Shown here piece by piece: positions 35,344 through 42,772 of a stretch of 42,772 bases of DNA (positions are counted from its first letter, which is position 1; the number at the start of each line of letters is the position of its first letter). Under the pieces are notes generated by a model. The model saw only the letters and a list, made by a program, of their open reading frames with translations. It did not search any database and was not told the origin of the DNA. The DNA is from JANLYQ01 sp031365725 (GTDB taxonomy: Bacteria > Actinomycetota > Actinomycetes > JACCUZ01): positions 1 through 42,772 of the forward strand of contig JANLYQ010000066.1 in the NCBI GenBank assembly GCA_031365725.1, in the 5' to 3' direction. The translations under genes were made by a program, and so were the position numbers.

Positions 35344-37458
35344 TCAGGCGTCGATGCTGTCCCGGTCGACCTGGGAGGCGCCGGCGACGATGAAGTCCCG
35401 CCGCGGCGCGACCTCGTTGCCCATCAGCAGCTCGAAGACCCGCTCGGCACCCTCGATGTCGCCCAGGGTGACCCGGCGCAGCATCCGGTGCCGCGGTTCC
35501 ATGGTCGTCTCGGCCAGCTGGTCGGCGTCCATCTCCCCCAGCCCCTTGTAGCGCTGGATCGGCTCCTTGTAACGCTTGTTGCGTCGCGCCAGATCCCCCA
35601 GGGTCTTGCGCAGCTGCGCCTCGGTGTAGGTGTAGAGCACCTCGTTCTTCTTCGCCCCGGGGTTGATCACCTCGACCCGGTGCAACGGAGGTACGGCGGC
35701 GAACACCCGCCCGGCCTCCACCAGTGGGCGCATGTAGCGGTAGAAGAGCGTGAGCAGCAGGCACCGGATGTGCGCGCCGTCGACGTCCGCGTCGGCCATC
35801 AGCACCACCCGGCCGTAGCGCGCCGCCGACAGGTCGAAGCTGCGGCCGGAGCCGGCGCCGATGACCTGGATGATGGCCGCGCACTCGGTGTTCCTGAGCA
35901 TGTCCGACGCGGTGGCCTTCTGCACGTTGAGGATCTTGCCGCGGATCGGGAGCAGCGCCTGGTGCTCGGAGTCCCGGGCCAGCTTGGCGGTGCCCAGTGC
36001 CGAGTCGCCCTCGACGATGAACAGCTCGGAACGCTCGACGTCGTCGCTGCGACAGTCCGCGAGCTTGGCCGGTAGCGACGAGGTCTCGAGCGCGTTCTTG
36101 CGTCGCTGGAGCTCCTTGTGCGCACGGGCGGCAACGCGGGTGCGAGCGGCCGAGGCCACCTTGTCGAGGATGGCTTTCGCCTGCAGCTTGGCGCCCTTCT
36201 TGGTGGAGCCCAACGCTTCGGCGAGTGCCTTGCTGAGCACCGAGGCCACGATGCGCGTGGCGGCCGAGGTGCCCAGCACCTCTTTGGTCTGGCCCTCGAA
36301 CTGCGGCTCGGCCAGCCGCACCGTCACCACCGCCGTCATGCCCTCGAGAACGTCGTCCTTGATGACGTCGTCCTCGGCCGCCCGCAGGACCCGCTGGCTG
36401 CGCAGTGCCTCGTTCAGGGTCTTGGTCAGCGCGCGCTCGAAGCCCTGGACGTGGGTGCCGCCCTTGGGGGTGGCGATGATGTTGACGAACGAGCGCGCCG
36501 TCGTGTCATAGCCGGTGCCCCAGCGCAGCGCGATGTCGACGCCGAGCTCGCGCTCCACCTCCTGCGGCGACATGTGACCCTGCTCGTCGAGCACGGGCAC
36601 CGTCTCGCGGAAGGTGCCCGATCCCTGCAGCCGCAGCACGTCACTGACCGCCTGGTCCGGCGCGAGGAACTCACAGAACTCGCTGATGCCGCCGTCATAG
36701 CGGAACGTCTCGACCTCGGCGTCCCCCGGCCCACGCGCGTCGCGGACGACCAGCGTGAGTCCGGGCACGAGGAAGGCGGTCTGACGGGCGCGGTTGTGCA
36801 GCTCCTCCACCGAGATTCCGGCGTCCTTGAGGAAGATCTGGCGGTCGGACCAGTAGCGCACCCGGGTACCGGTGGTGCTCTTGGTCGCCTTGTTGCGCAC
36901 CGAGCGCCCGGTGACCCGCGGCCCGGAGCCGGGTGTGAAGGTCGACTCGGGTGTCGTTCCGTCGAAGACTCCCGGTGCCCCGCGCCGGAAGCTCATGGCG
37001 TGGGTCTTGCCACCGCGATCCACCTCGATGTCGAGCCGGGCCGACAGGGCGTTGACCACCGACGCCCCGACGCCGTGCAGGCCGCCCGTGGCGGCGTAGG
37101 AGCCCCCGCCGAACTTGCCTCCGGCATGCAGCTTGGTCATGACGACCTCGACCCCGCACAGGCCCGTGCGTGGCTCGATGTCGACCGGGATGCCGCGACC
37201 GTCGTCGCGCACCTCGACCGAGCCGTCCTCGTGCAGATCGACCTCGATGCGGCTGCAATGGCCACCCAACGCTTCGTCGACCGCGTTGTCGATGATCTCC
37301 CAGACGCAGTGCATGAGGCCACGGGAGTCGGTGGACCCGATGTACATGCCGGGCCGTTTGCGCACTGCTTCCAGACCCTCGAGGACCAGGAGGTTGCGGG
37401 CCGAGTAGGCATCGGGCTCGAACTCCCCGTCGCTGCGGGCGTGCAGGGTCTGCGTCAC
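35344..37458 (-). CDS. parE: DNA topoisomerase IV subunit B (ParE / GyrB family)
   Basis: 704 residues. ATPase subunit. GHKL ATP site: EIIDNAVDEALGG, VRDDGRGIPV, KFGGGSYAATGGLHGVGASVVNALS. Transducer domain, then the Toprim metal-binding site VEGDSALGTAK (about 481), PIRGKILNVQKA and MADADVDGAHIRCLLLTLFYR (about 554), ending with RYKGLGEMDADQLAETTM. The residues are all present. GTG start is fixed by TAACCT six bases upstream (leaderless). Pairs with parC in convergent arrangement; the actinobacterial gyrA-gyrB pair is expected elsewhere, near oriC. Confidence 0.94.
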   Translation of the reverse strand: MTQTLHARSDGEFEPDAYSARNLLVLEGLEAVRKRPGMYIGSTDSRGLMHCVWEIIDNAVDEALGGHCSRIEVDLHEDGSVEVRDDGRGIPVDIEPRTGLCGVEVVMTKLHAGGKFGGGSYAATGGLHGVGASVVNALSARLDIEVDRGGKTHAMSFRRGAPGVFDGTTPESTFTPGSGPRVTGRSVRNKATKSTTGTRVRYWSDRQIFLKDAGISVEELHNRARQTAFLVPGLTLVVRDARGPGDAEVETFRYDGGISEFCEFLAPDQAVSDVLRLQGSGTFRETVPVLDEQGHMSPQEVERELGVDIALRWGTGYDTTARSFVNIIATPKGGTHVQGFERALTKTLNEALRSQRVLRAAEDDVIKDDVLEGMTAVVTVRLAEPQFEGQTKEVLGTSAATRIVASVLSKALAEALGSTKKGAKLQAKAILDKVASAARTRVAARAHKELQRRKNALETSSLPAKLADCRSDDVERSELFIVEGDSALGTAKLARDSEHQALLPIRGKILNVQKATASDMLRNTECAAIIQVIGAGSGRSFDLSAARYGRVVLMADADVDGAHIRCLLLTLFYRYMRPLVEAGRVFAAVPPLHRVEVINPGAKKNEVLYTYTEAQLRKTLGDLARRNKRYKEPIQRYKGLGEMDADQLAETTMEPRHRMLRRVTLGDIEGAERVFELLMGNEVAPRRDFIVAGASQVDRDSIDA

Positions 37459-37470
37459 CGGGCGAGGTTA
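37456..37470 (-). promoter_or_regulatory. Leaderless -10 box of parE
   Basis: TAACCT at 37470-37465, six bases (CGCCCG), then GTG at 37458-37456. Same hexamer and spacing as psuG. Confidence 0.5.
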
Positions 37471-37725
37471 CCGTCGGCGCTGGGCCGTCCGGGTGGAGCA
37501 CGCGCTCCGCGACACGCCGTGACGCAGATGTGACGTACCCCCGAGTTCACTCGTGCGCTTCGATGGGCGATGATGAAACAGCACAGACGTCCCACCTCAT
37601 CCGCGGCCAGCCCGTAGAGTGAGTCCAGATCCACTGTGAGCGGAATGACACGGAACCGGGAACGAACCCTCGCCGATGAGGTGTTGTGCTCGGTAACCAA
37701 CCGTTCTACGAGAAGAGAGGGCGAC

Positions 37726-37953
37726 GTGAACTCAGCTCTTGCCTCGCACCCTCCCCTGACCGCCGCCGATCGCTGCGACCGTTGCGGCGCCCAGGCCTAC
37801 ATACGCGTCACGTTGTCCGCCGGTGGTGAGCTGCTCTTCTGCGCCCACCACGGGCACGCGCACGAGACCAAGCTGCGCGAGATGGCCGTCGAGTTCCAGG
37901 ACAACAGTTCCGCATTGACGACACCGGCTGCCTCGCCGGCCGCGGAGAGCTGA
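37726..37953 (+). CDS. DUF7455 small zinc-binding-type protein
   Basis: 75 residues, cytosolic. Core: ADRCDRCGAQAYIRVTLSAGGELLFCAHHGHAHE, i.e. CxxC followed by CxHHxHxH, which likely binds one zinc. Disordered Ser/Ala-rich tail. This family is typically found next to hrdB/sigA and parE in actinobacteria; function unknown. The start is GTG at 37726 with GAGAGG five bases ahead. It is preceded by 267 bases of intergenic DNA with a TAGAGT at 37615-37620 that may be the -10 box. A very strong terminator follows. Confidence 0.88.
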   Translation: MNSALASHPPLTAADRCDRCGAQAYIRVTLSAGGELLFCAHHGHAHETKLREMAVEFQDNSSALTTPAASPAAES

Positions 37954-37976
37954 CGCTGTCCTCTTCTTCACCCCGA

Positions 37977-38016
37977 CCGAGAGGCCCCGGACACTGTCCG
38001 GGGCCTCTCGGTGTTT
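37977..38016 (+). terminator. Strong intrinsic terminator after the DUF7455 gene
   Basis: Perfect inverted repeat, arms 37977-37993 and 37995-38011 (17 bases each, one base between, so a 15-bp stem with a 5-base loop), rich in GC (CCGAGAGGCCCCGGA), followed by TGTTT. It would end the DUF7455 transcript; it also reads as a hairpin on the other strand. Confidence 0.85.
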
Positions 38017-38047
38017 CACGATGAGGGCGGTGGGACAGGATGTCGGC

Positions 38048-38158
38048 ATGTTCTTGCGCTGGCTCTGGCGGACCGTGGCCCTCGTCGTCGGCCGCAAGGC
38101 GTGGGCTGCCTGGCAGCAGCGCCAGCAGCGACTGGCGCGGTCGGCACCGCGACGCTGA
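38048..38158 (+). CDS. Possible 36-residue small protein
   Basis: ATG with AGGA seven bases ahead. Reads MFLRWLWRTVALVVGRKAW, then a glutamine/arginine-rich basic end (QQRQQRLARSAPRR). An amphipathic, positively charged helix with tryptophans, possibly membrane-associated. It ends 28 bases before the phosphatase gene in the same direction, so could be its operon partner. No family recognised; presence in relatives is the test of reality. Confidence 0.4.
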   Translation: MFLRWLWRTVALVVGRKAWAAWQQRQQRLARSAPRR

Positions 38159-38186
38159 CCGGCACCGTGGCCCCCGCGGGCGAGTG

Positions 38187-39266
38187 GTGAACCCGGCCCG
38201 GGCAGCCCAGGTTGCCGCCGCGATCGAGCGCGGCGCCGAGCGCCGCATCGCACGCGTCCTGTGGCGGCGCGGCTGGCGGGTGCGGCTGCTCGGCTTCACG
38301 TCGTACGGCGTGAGCGGTTCCGGTGGACCGGAGAACCTTCCGGCAGCCGACGGCTGGGTCCGACTGATCGGTCGGGCCCTGCTGACCCACGCCCCCGGGC
38401 CGGAGGCCGAGCTGGTGCGGGGCTGGCGCCGGTTCATGACGCTGCCCCTGCCGGACGTCCCGGTAGAGGTGCGGGTCGGTGAGGTTCGCCTCACCGTGCG
38501 CAGCGGTCAGAGCGGCTTCATCGACGTCCGGCTGCCGACGACCCTGCCGCCCGGCTGGCACGAGGTCAGCCTTGCCTGCCCGCACGGCCAGGACGCGTCG
38601 GCCCGGGTCCGCATGGTGGGCCGCGACGAGTCCGAGGGGCTCGTCAGCGACATCGACGACACGGTCCTGGTGACCGCACTGCCCCGACCGGTGCGCGCGT
38701 TCTGGAACACCTTCGTCCGTCACGAGTCGTCGCGGCGTCCGGTGCCCGGCATGCCTGAGCTCTTCGATCACCTGCGCAGCGGCGGGGCGGAACCGTTCAC
38801 GGCGTACGTGTCGACCGGACCCTGGAACGTGGCTCCGTCACTCGAGCGCTTCCTGCGTCGGCACGGCTACCCGGCCGGACCGCTGCTGATGACCGACTGG
38901 GGACCCGGTGACGACCGCTGGTTCCGCTCCGGACGCCAGCACAAGCACGACAGCCTGCGCCGGCTGCTCTCTGACCTTCCCCAGCTCACCTGGACACTGC
39001 TCGGGGACGATGGGCAGCACGACCCGGCGCTCTACGACGACCTGGTGCAGGAGCATCCCGACCGGGTGCGCCTGGTGCTGATCCGCGAGCTCTCACCCGG
39101 CGAGCAGGTGCTGACCCATGGGTCACCGATGGCGCGCGAGCCCGGCCCCGCCGGGGCTGCGACCGCGCCGACTGCCGAGCGCCCGCTCGGCCGTCAGGTG
39201 CCTGTCCTGCGTGGGCCGGACGGCTCGGCACTGTGCCGCGCCGTCCGGGACCACCGCAGCAGCTAG
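38187..39266 (+). CDS. App1-type phosphatase domain protein (DUF2183)
   Basis: 359 residues. App1 is the yeast actin-patch phosphatidate phosphatase; bacterial relatives have the same HAD-like catalytic domain. Motifs: SDIDDTVLVT (DxDxT), YVSTGPWN, KHDSLRRLL and LLGDDGQHDPALY (GDDGxxD). The N-terminal half (residues about 1-130) is a beta-rich domain with VRVGEVRLTVRSGQSGFIDVRL. Probably cytosolic, substrate a lipid phosphate or similar (inference). GTG at 38187; the adjacent GTG at 38184 is equally possible. Its TAG stop and the TAG of the convergent glycosidase gene share the CTAG at 39263-39266. Confidence 0.85.
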   Translation: MNPARAAQVAAAIERGAERRIARVLWRRGWRVRLLGFTSYGVSGSGGPENLPAADGWVRLIGRALLTHAPGPEAELVRGWRRFMTLPLPDVPVEVRVGEVRLTVRSGQSGFIDVRLPTTLPPGWHEVSLACPHGQDASARVRMVGRDESEGLVSDIDDTVLVTALPRPVRAFWNTFVRHESSRRPVPGMPELFDHLRSGGAEPFTAYVSTGPWNVAPSLERFLRRHGYPAGPLLMTDWGPGDDRWFRSGRQHKHDSLRRLLSDLPQLTWTLLGDDGQHDPALYDDLVQEHPDRVRLVLIRELSPGEQVLTHGSPMAREPGPAGAATAPTAERPLGRQVPVLRGPDGSALCRAVRDHRSS

Positions 39267-40162
39267 CCCAGCGCACGCACCATCGCGGCGTAGGCAGCGA
39301 ACTCCCCTGACGTACGCAGGGGGAACAGGCAGGTCGAGCGGTGCGCCAGGTTGTAGTAGAAGACCGCCTTGATCGAATCGCGGTTGGCCACCATCCAGGC
39401 GGTTGCCGCCGTGAGCCAGGCAGTGCGACGGGTCGGGCTGGCAGTGTCGTACTGACTGGCGAACTCGCCGAGCACGAGCTTCTTCCCGTGCGCCTTCGCG
39501 AAGGTGAGTGCCGGGCCGGTGACCTGGCTCAGCTCACGCCACACGCCTTGGCCGGGGCCACAGGTGTAGAAGTTGTACGGGTCGGCGGCGACATAGGTGA
39601 CGACGTCGTCACCGGGGTACCACTTGGCGGCGGAACGCGCATCGCTGGCGGACACGGTGAAGGCGTAGGACGTCATCTGCCAGGTGAACTCGACGTTGGT
39701 GACGCCGGCACCGCGGAAGATCGAGACGACCTTGCGGTAGGCCGCGGCATACTCGCTGGACGTGCCGAGACCCACGTTGCCGCTGGCCTCCGGCTCGTGG
39801 TGGAACGCCAGCATCGTGCTGCCGGACCGCGCCTTCAGCGTGGTGGCCCAGCGAAGGATGTCGTTGTAGACGGCCGAACCGGGAGTGGCGGCCGACACGG
39901 TGCGCCACGTGACACCCGAGTGCATGTTGATCATGGTGCCGGTGGGCACGGAGCCGGTGAGCTGACCGTAGCCGTGCACCGCCACCGACGCACCCGACGA
40001 GGCCGCGAGGGAAGGAGCGTCACCGACGACGCCGACGATGACCGGGGTAGCTGCGGACGCGGTCGGTGGGCCGACCAGGGACAGCGCCGCGAGCGTGCTA
40101 CAGAGCACCGCACCGACGACGCCGAGACCGGCGCGCGTCCTGCGGGCAGGAAGATGCTGCAT
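39263..40162 (-). CDS. Secreted GH26-like glycoside hydrolase under a c-di-AMP riboswitch
   Basis: 299 residues. Sec signal peptide (ARRTRAGLGVVGAVLCSTLAAL, cleavage after ASA-A near residue 38). The fold and motifs resemble GH26 beta-mannanases: acid/base glutamate in MLAFHHEPEAS and nucleophile in KLVLGEFASQ, with VEFTWQM between. It should cut an extracellular or cell-wall beta-glycan; the exact substrate is not evident. Its messenger has a c-di-AMP riboswitch, a known pattern for wall-remodelling enzymes in actinobacteria. ATG at 40162 with the purine-rich AGAAGAAGG region 11-19 bases ahead, at the riboswitch 3' side. Confidence 0.8.
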   Translation of the reverse strand: MQHLPARRTRAGLGVVGAVLCSTLAALSLVGPPTASAATPVIVGVVGDAPSLAASSGASVAVHGYGQLTGSVPTGTMINMHSGVTWRTVSAATPGSAVYNDILRWATTLKARSGSTMLAFHHEPEASGNVGLGTSSEYAAAYRKVVSIFRGAGVTNVEFTWQMTSYAFTVSASDARSAAKWYPGDDVVTYVAADPYNFYTCGPGQGVWRELSQVTGPALTFAKAHGKKLVLGEFASQYDTASPTRRTAWLTAATAWMVANRDSIKAVFYYNLAHRSTCLFPLRTSGEFAAYAAMVRALG

Positions 40163-40187
40163 AGGGGGTGGAGCCCTTCTTCTGGCT

Positions 40188-40328
40188 GCCGACCGGGTTA
40201 GCTGACGGGTTCGGGCTCAGAAGGTCGCCCTACGCCGCTGTGGAGACGGCGATTCACCCCGGGGGATCATGGTGGGTCCCCGGCTCGGCGCTCCCCGGGA
40301 GGGTCGCCGATTTGGCAGTGGTCGCGGC
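40188..40328 (-). ncRNA. c-di-AMP riboswitch (ydaO-yuaA class)
   Basis: In the leader of the GH26-like gene (minus strand). The conserved class landmarks appear in order: GGGGACCCACC, GGGGTGAATC, GTAGGGC, and CCGAACCCGTCAGCTAACC. The outer P1 helix can form between GCCGCGACC (40328-40320) and GGTCGGC (40194-40188). The ribosome-binding purine stretch lies about 10 bases after it, so control may be translational. A TAACGT (40369-40364) upstream may be its -10 box. Ligand identity rests on family knowledge. Confidence 0.9.
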
Positions 40329-40458
40329 GTGACCGGGTGACACGCAGCACACGACCAGGTCAGACGTTAGCCCGAACGGGTGACGCAGGTCGACCTGGCG
40401 TCCCGGTCAGCGGACGATCAGCCTCGGCCTCGGCGCCGGTCACCGGTCTCCTCGCCTG

Positions 40459-41910
40459 TCAGCGCACCCGCACCCTGGCGAGCCCGTTCGCATAGCCGAC
40501 CGCGGCGGCCGTGACCGCTCGGGCGCCCTTTGTCGCACCCGCCGGGATGGGCAGCGTGGCCCTTCCGTGGCGGTCGGTGCGCCGCGTCACCGAGCCGCTG
40601 CGAACCACCGCGCCGCGTACCGGGACGCCGGCATCGGTGACCACGACCGTCACCTTCCCGCCGCGGGAGGCGCGGAGCCTGACCGGAGTTGCCTTCACCT
40701 GCAGACCCTCGACCAACCTCGTCGAGAACAGCTCCGAGGTCACCCCGTCGGGCGCAGCGTTGATCACCAGGTCCAGCGGACCCAGCGAGCCGTCGCCGGC
40801 GGTGCGGGTCGGCGAGGCGCCCTTGGGTGCCGTCACCCTGCGCACGACGCCGAACGTCGTGACCGCGGGGTTGGTGCGGCTGGCGAAGACTGCGCCGCCC
40901 TCGACCCACCAGACCCACATGCGCCCACCGGGCCCGGGGCTGATGCCGACGTACTGCACGGCACCGGATCGGGTCAGCGAGATCGTCCTCGTGGTGCCGA
41001 GGTTCCACAGCACGACCCGGTGCGCGCTGGGGTAGCCCGAGCCGTAGGCCGCCCAGGCGCCCCCACCGGCGCGGCTCGCGACGGCGACGTTCTGGCCGGG
41101 GTTGATCGAGGTCGGCGCCCCGGCGTACGGCGTCTGGGAGAGCGGGCCGAGTGCGACCGGGCCCATCGTGGGCCAGACTTGCTGAGAGTGGATGCCGTTG
41201 TTGGCACCCGTCGCACCGGAGTACCAGGCGGCGTAGGAAGCACTGGTTGCCGCGTCCCGGACCAGGCTGACGGCCTGCGCCTCACCGGTCGGGGTGCCCT
41301 CGGTGTCCGGCGCGGCCGCAGGCACCGAGGGGTCGACGCCGTGGTGCACCGTCACGCGGTCGGTGCTGCTGGCCGCGAGGGCCACCAGAGGTTGGCCGGC
41401 GCCGTCGTCGACCGCGCCGATGCCGTAGTCGCCGTAGGCGGAGCGGGTCTGGGTCAGCGAACCCGGTCCCTGCGCCCAGGTGACCCCGTCGGCGGACTGC
41501 ACGTAGGCCATCGGCCCGGTGAAGGGGTCGGTCGAGTCGAGGCTGCGCAAGCCCCCGAAGGCGATGGTCGGCTTGCCGCCCAGCAGAAAAACAGCCGGAT
41601 CGGAGCTCAGCTCGGACCAGGTGAGCACCGTCGACTCCGGCCCGGTCGGCAACGCGTTGCTGCCGATCACCCGCGTCTTGAGGCTGGCCGCGGTCGTGCC
41701 GCTCGCCTGGTTCCACGCCACCACCAGGGACGTCCCGAAGCGGGTGACGCTCGGTGGGTTGCTCAGCCCCGCACCGGCCCCGGTCGAGATCTGCGTCCAG
41801 GTGCCGTTGAGCCCGGCGGAAGCGGGCGTGCCGGCCCCGGCGGTCAGTGCCGTGGTCGCCAGGACGAAAACCGTGGCGGCAACCAGTGGGCGACGGACGT
41901 GCGAGGTCAT
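40459..41910 (-). CDS. Large secreted protein with C-terminal Ig-like/carboxypeptidase-regulatory domain
   Basis: 483 residues. Sec signal peptide (about residues 8-32, cleavage after ASA-G). The middle (about 35-400) has repeated short beta-rich, Gly/Ser/Trp-containing segments (TWTQISTG, VVAWNQASG, AYVQSADGVTWAQGPGSL, VVLWNLGTT, MWVWWVEGGAVFASRT), compatible with a beta-propeller such as a sialidase-like fold, but no catalytic Asp-box set is convincing. The C-terminal 80 residues look like a Big/CarboxypepD-reg domain (GGKVTVVVTDAGVPVRGAVVRS). Function unknown. ATG with AAGGG seven bases ahead; a TACGTT at 41955-41950 may be its -10 box. Confidence 0.75.
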   Translation of the reverse strand: MTSHVRRPLVAATVFVLATTALTAGAGTPASAGLNGTWTQISTGAGAGLSNPPSVTRFGTSLVVAWNQASGTTAASLKTRVIGSNALPTGPESTVLTWSELSSDPAVFLLGGKPTIAFGGLRSLDSTDPFTGPMAYVQSADGVTWAQGPGSLTQTRSAYGDYGIGAVDDGAGQPLVALAASSTDRVTVHHGVDPSVPAAAPDTEGTPTGEAQAVSLVRDAATSASYAAWYSGATGANNGIHSQQVWPTMGPVALGPLSQTPYAGAPTSINPGQNVAVASRAGGGAWAAYGSGYPSAHRVVLWNLGTTRTISLTRSGAVQYVGISPGPGGRMWVWWVEGGAVFASRTNPAVTTFGVVRRVTAPKGASPTRTAGDGSLGPLDLVINAAPDGVTSELFSTRLVEGLQVKATPVRLRASRGGKVTVVVTDAGVPVRGAVVRSGSVTRRTDRHGRATLPIPAGATKGARAVTAAAVGYANGLARVRVR

Positions 41911-42096
41911 GGCGAACCCTTCCCCAGAGGCACGAACCTGACATCCGGAAACGTAGCAGCGGCGTCCGCACCGCGTCCTGCCCCAACGGGCCGTCTTATG
42001 GCGTCGCGAGTGGCGCCATCTGGTCGTCCCGCGAGGCGGCAGACAGCTGGCGCCGCTCGGGCCGACAGGTTGGCCGGCCACCGGAACTCCTCGCGC

Positions 42097-42381
42097 TCAG
42101 TCGAGGTAGTCGCGCAGAACCTGGGAACGCGAGGGGTGGCGCAGCTTGGACATCGTCTTGGACTCGATCTGGCGGATCCGCTCGCGGGTGACGCCGTAGA
42201 CCTTGCCGATCTCGTCCAACGTCTTGGGCTGACCGTCGGTGAGCCCGAAGCGCATCGAGACGACGCCGGCCTCGCGCTCGGAGAGCGTGTCGAGCACCGA
42301 GTGCAGCTGCTCCTGGAGCAACGTGAACGACACCGCATCGGCAGGGACGACAGCCTCGGAGACGCTCAGGGACGACGACAC
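42097..42381 (-). CDS. Stand-alone sigma-70 region 4 protein (partial SigA paralogue)
   Basis: 94 residues. Over the last 87 residues (SEAVVPADAVSF ... LRDYLD) it is identical to the SigA C-terminus just upstream except two replacements (V for I, S for A). It holds complete region 4.1 (TLSEREAGVVSMRFG) and region 4.2 with the helix-turn-helix TLDEIGKVYGVTRERIRQIE, but has no regions 1-3, so cannot melt promoters alone. The first seven residues (MSSSLSV) are unique. GTG start has TAGGCT exactly six bases upstream, i.e. its own leaderless promoter. About 30 nucleotide differences against sigA, nearly all silent, argue that the protein is under selection. It could compete for the beta-flap and -35 element, or titrate partners such as RbpA/WhiB. 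Confidence 0.85.
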   Translation of the reverse strand: MSSSLSVSEAVVPADAVSFTLLQEQLHSVLDTLSEREAGVVSMRFGLTDGQPKTLDEIGKVYGVTRERIRQIESKTMSKLRHPSRSQVLRDYLD

Positions 42382-42393
42382 GCGCTCAGCCTA
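42379..42393 (-). promoter_or_regulatory. Leaderless -10 box of the stand-alone sigma region 4 gene
   Basis: TAGGCT at 42393-42388, six bases (GAGCGC), then GTG at 42381-42379. The 114-base spacer to sigA has no clear terminator. Confidence 0.5.
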
Positions 42394-42495
42394 CCGAATA
42401 TCTGGACTAGAAGCGCTGTACGGGTGTAGCGTGTCGCTTCGACAGGCCCTAAACCGCCTCTGACCTGCGTCGGAAGCGTTCGGACCGGTAGAGCC

Positions 42496-42772
42496 TCAGT
42501 CCAGGTAGTCGCGCAGCACCTGGGAGCGGCTCGGGTGACGCAGCTTCGACATCGTCTTCGACTCGATCTGGCGGATCCGCTCGCGGGTGACGCCGTAGAC
42601 CTTGCCGATCTCGTCCAGGGTCTTCGGCTGGCCGTCGGTGAGGCCGAAGCGCATCGAGACCACGCCCGCCTCGCGCTCGGAGAGGGTGTCGAGGACGGCG
42701 TGCAGCTGCTCCTGCAGGAGCGTGAAGCTCACCGCGTCGGCGGGCACGATCGCCTCGGAGTCCTCGATCAGG
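42496..42772 (-). CDS. sigA: Primary sigma factor SigA/HrdB (RpoD), C-terminal end only
   Basis: Open to the right edge; 91 codons plus stop are visible. The reading starts at LIEDSEAIVPADAVSF and continues through region 4.1 and the region 4.2 helix-turn-helix to the usual SQVLRDYLD end of actinobacterial primary sigma factors. It recognises the -35 element and the beta-flap of RNA polymerase. The gene is followed, 114 bases downstream on the same strand, by the near-identical region 4 duplicate. Regions 1-3 lie outside the window. Alternative labels are hrdB or rpoD. Confidence 0.95.
   Translation of the reverse strand, partial: LIEDSEAIVPADAVSFTLLQEQLHAVLDTLSEREAGVVSMRFGLTDGQPKTLDEIGKVYGVTRERIRQIESKTMSKLRHPSRSQVLRDYLD

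Noticed and set aside
37629..37645. Sequence resembling the lac operator (TGTGAGCGGA)
   Set aside because: Only a partial half-site, no symmetry, and no matching regulator in context.
42097..42772. Sigma region 4 duplicate as an assembly or sequencing artefact
   Set aside because: About 30 mostly synonymous differences and an unrelated spacer make a false duplication unlikely.

Overview
The window is a high-GC (about 70 %) actinobacterial chromosome segment. SigA/HrdB-type sigma factor, SepH, the OB-fold/DUF3159/DUF3710/dut cluster, the DUF4193 and DUF7455 proteins, CpfC-type ferrochelatase and a ParC/ParE pair close to sigA all fit an actinomycete. An Intrasporangiaceae-like member of the Micrococcales is my best guess, from gene content only. 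Both edges cut genes: acn at the left, sigA at the right.

Layout. 1-7448: aconitase (minus), an RNA uracil-C5 methyltransferase, a KimA-type K+ importer, and divergently two TrkA-type K+ regulators. 7449-9700: an accessory island of visibly lower GC with an M23-type metallopeptidase lacking a signal peptide and a tandem (two-domain) retropepsin-like aspartic protease. 9699-11213: a DUF222/HNH endonuclease whose start codon lies inside a perfect actinobacterial SOS box. 11382-16018: the conserved DUF3159/OB-fold/DUF3710/dut group, DUF3093, DUF4193 and small proteins. 16056-21126: inositol-phosphatase-type enzyme, a large GGDEF-EAL-GAF c-di-GMP protein and ferrochelatase. 21216-28957: MFS carrier, SepH, thymidine kinase, an AP-superfamily phosphodiesterase, DUF5998 and a GNAT/acyl-CoA-synthetase-type lysine acetyltransferase. 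29623-31435: pseudouridine catabolism (psuG-psuK), followed by a decayed LacI-family remnant. 31826-37458: topoisomerase IV parC and parE, convergent, with a membrane HExxH protein between them. 37726-42772: DUF7455, an App1-type phosphatase, a secreted GH26-like glycosidase behind a c-di-AMP (ydaO) riboswitch, a large secreted protein, and finally a free-standing 94-residue copy of sigma region 4 directly downstream of sigA.

How parts connect. K+ import (KimA, TrkA pair) and the c-di-AMP riboswitch belong to physiology tied to the same second messenger in other Gram-positives. Many genes here carry a TAnnnT hexamer exactly six bases before a GTG/ATG, which I read as -10 boxes of leaderless transcripts; this supports many start calls.

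The strongest candidates for something new are the stand-alone sigma region 4 protein (nearly identical protein, many silent changes, own leaderless promoter) and the tandem aspartic protease in the low-GC island.
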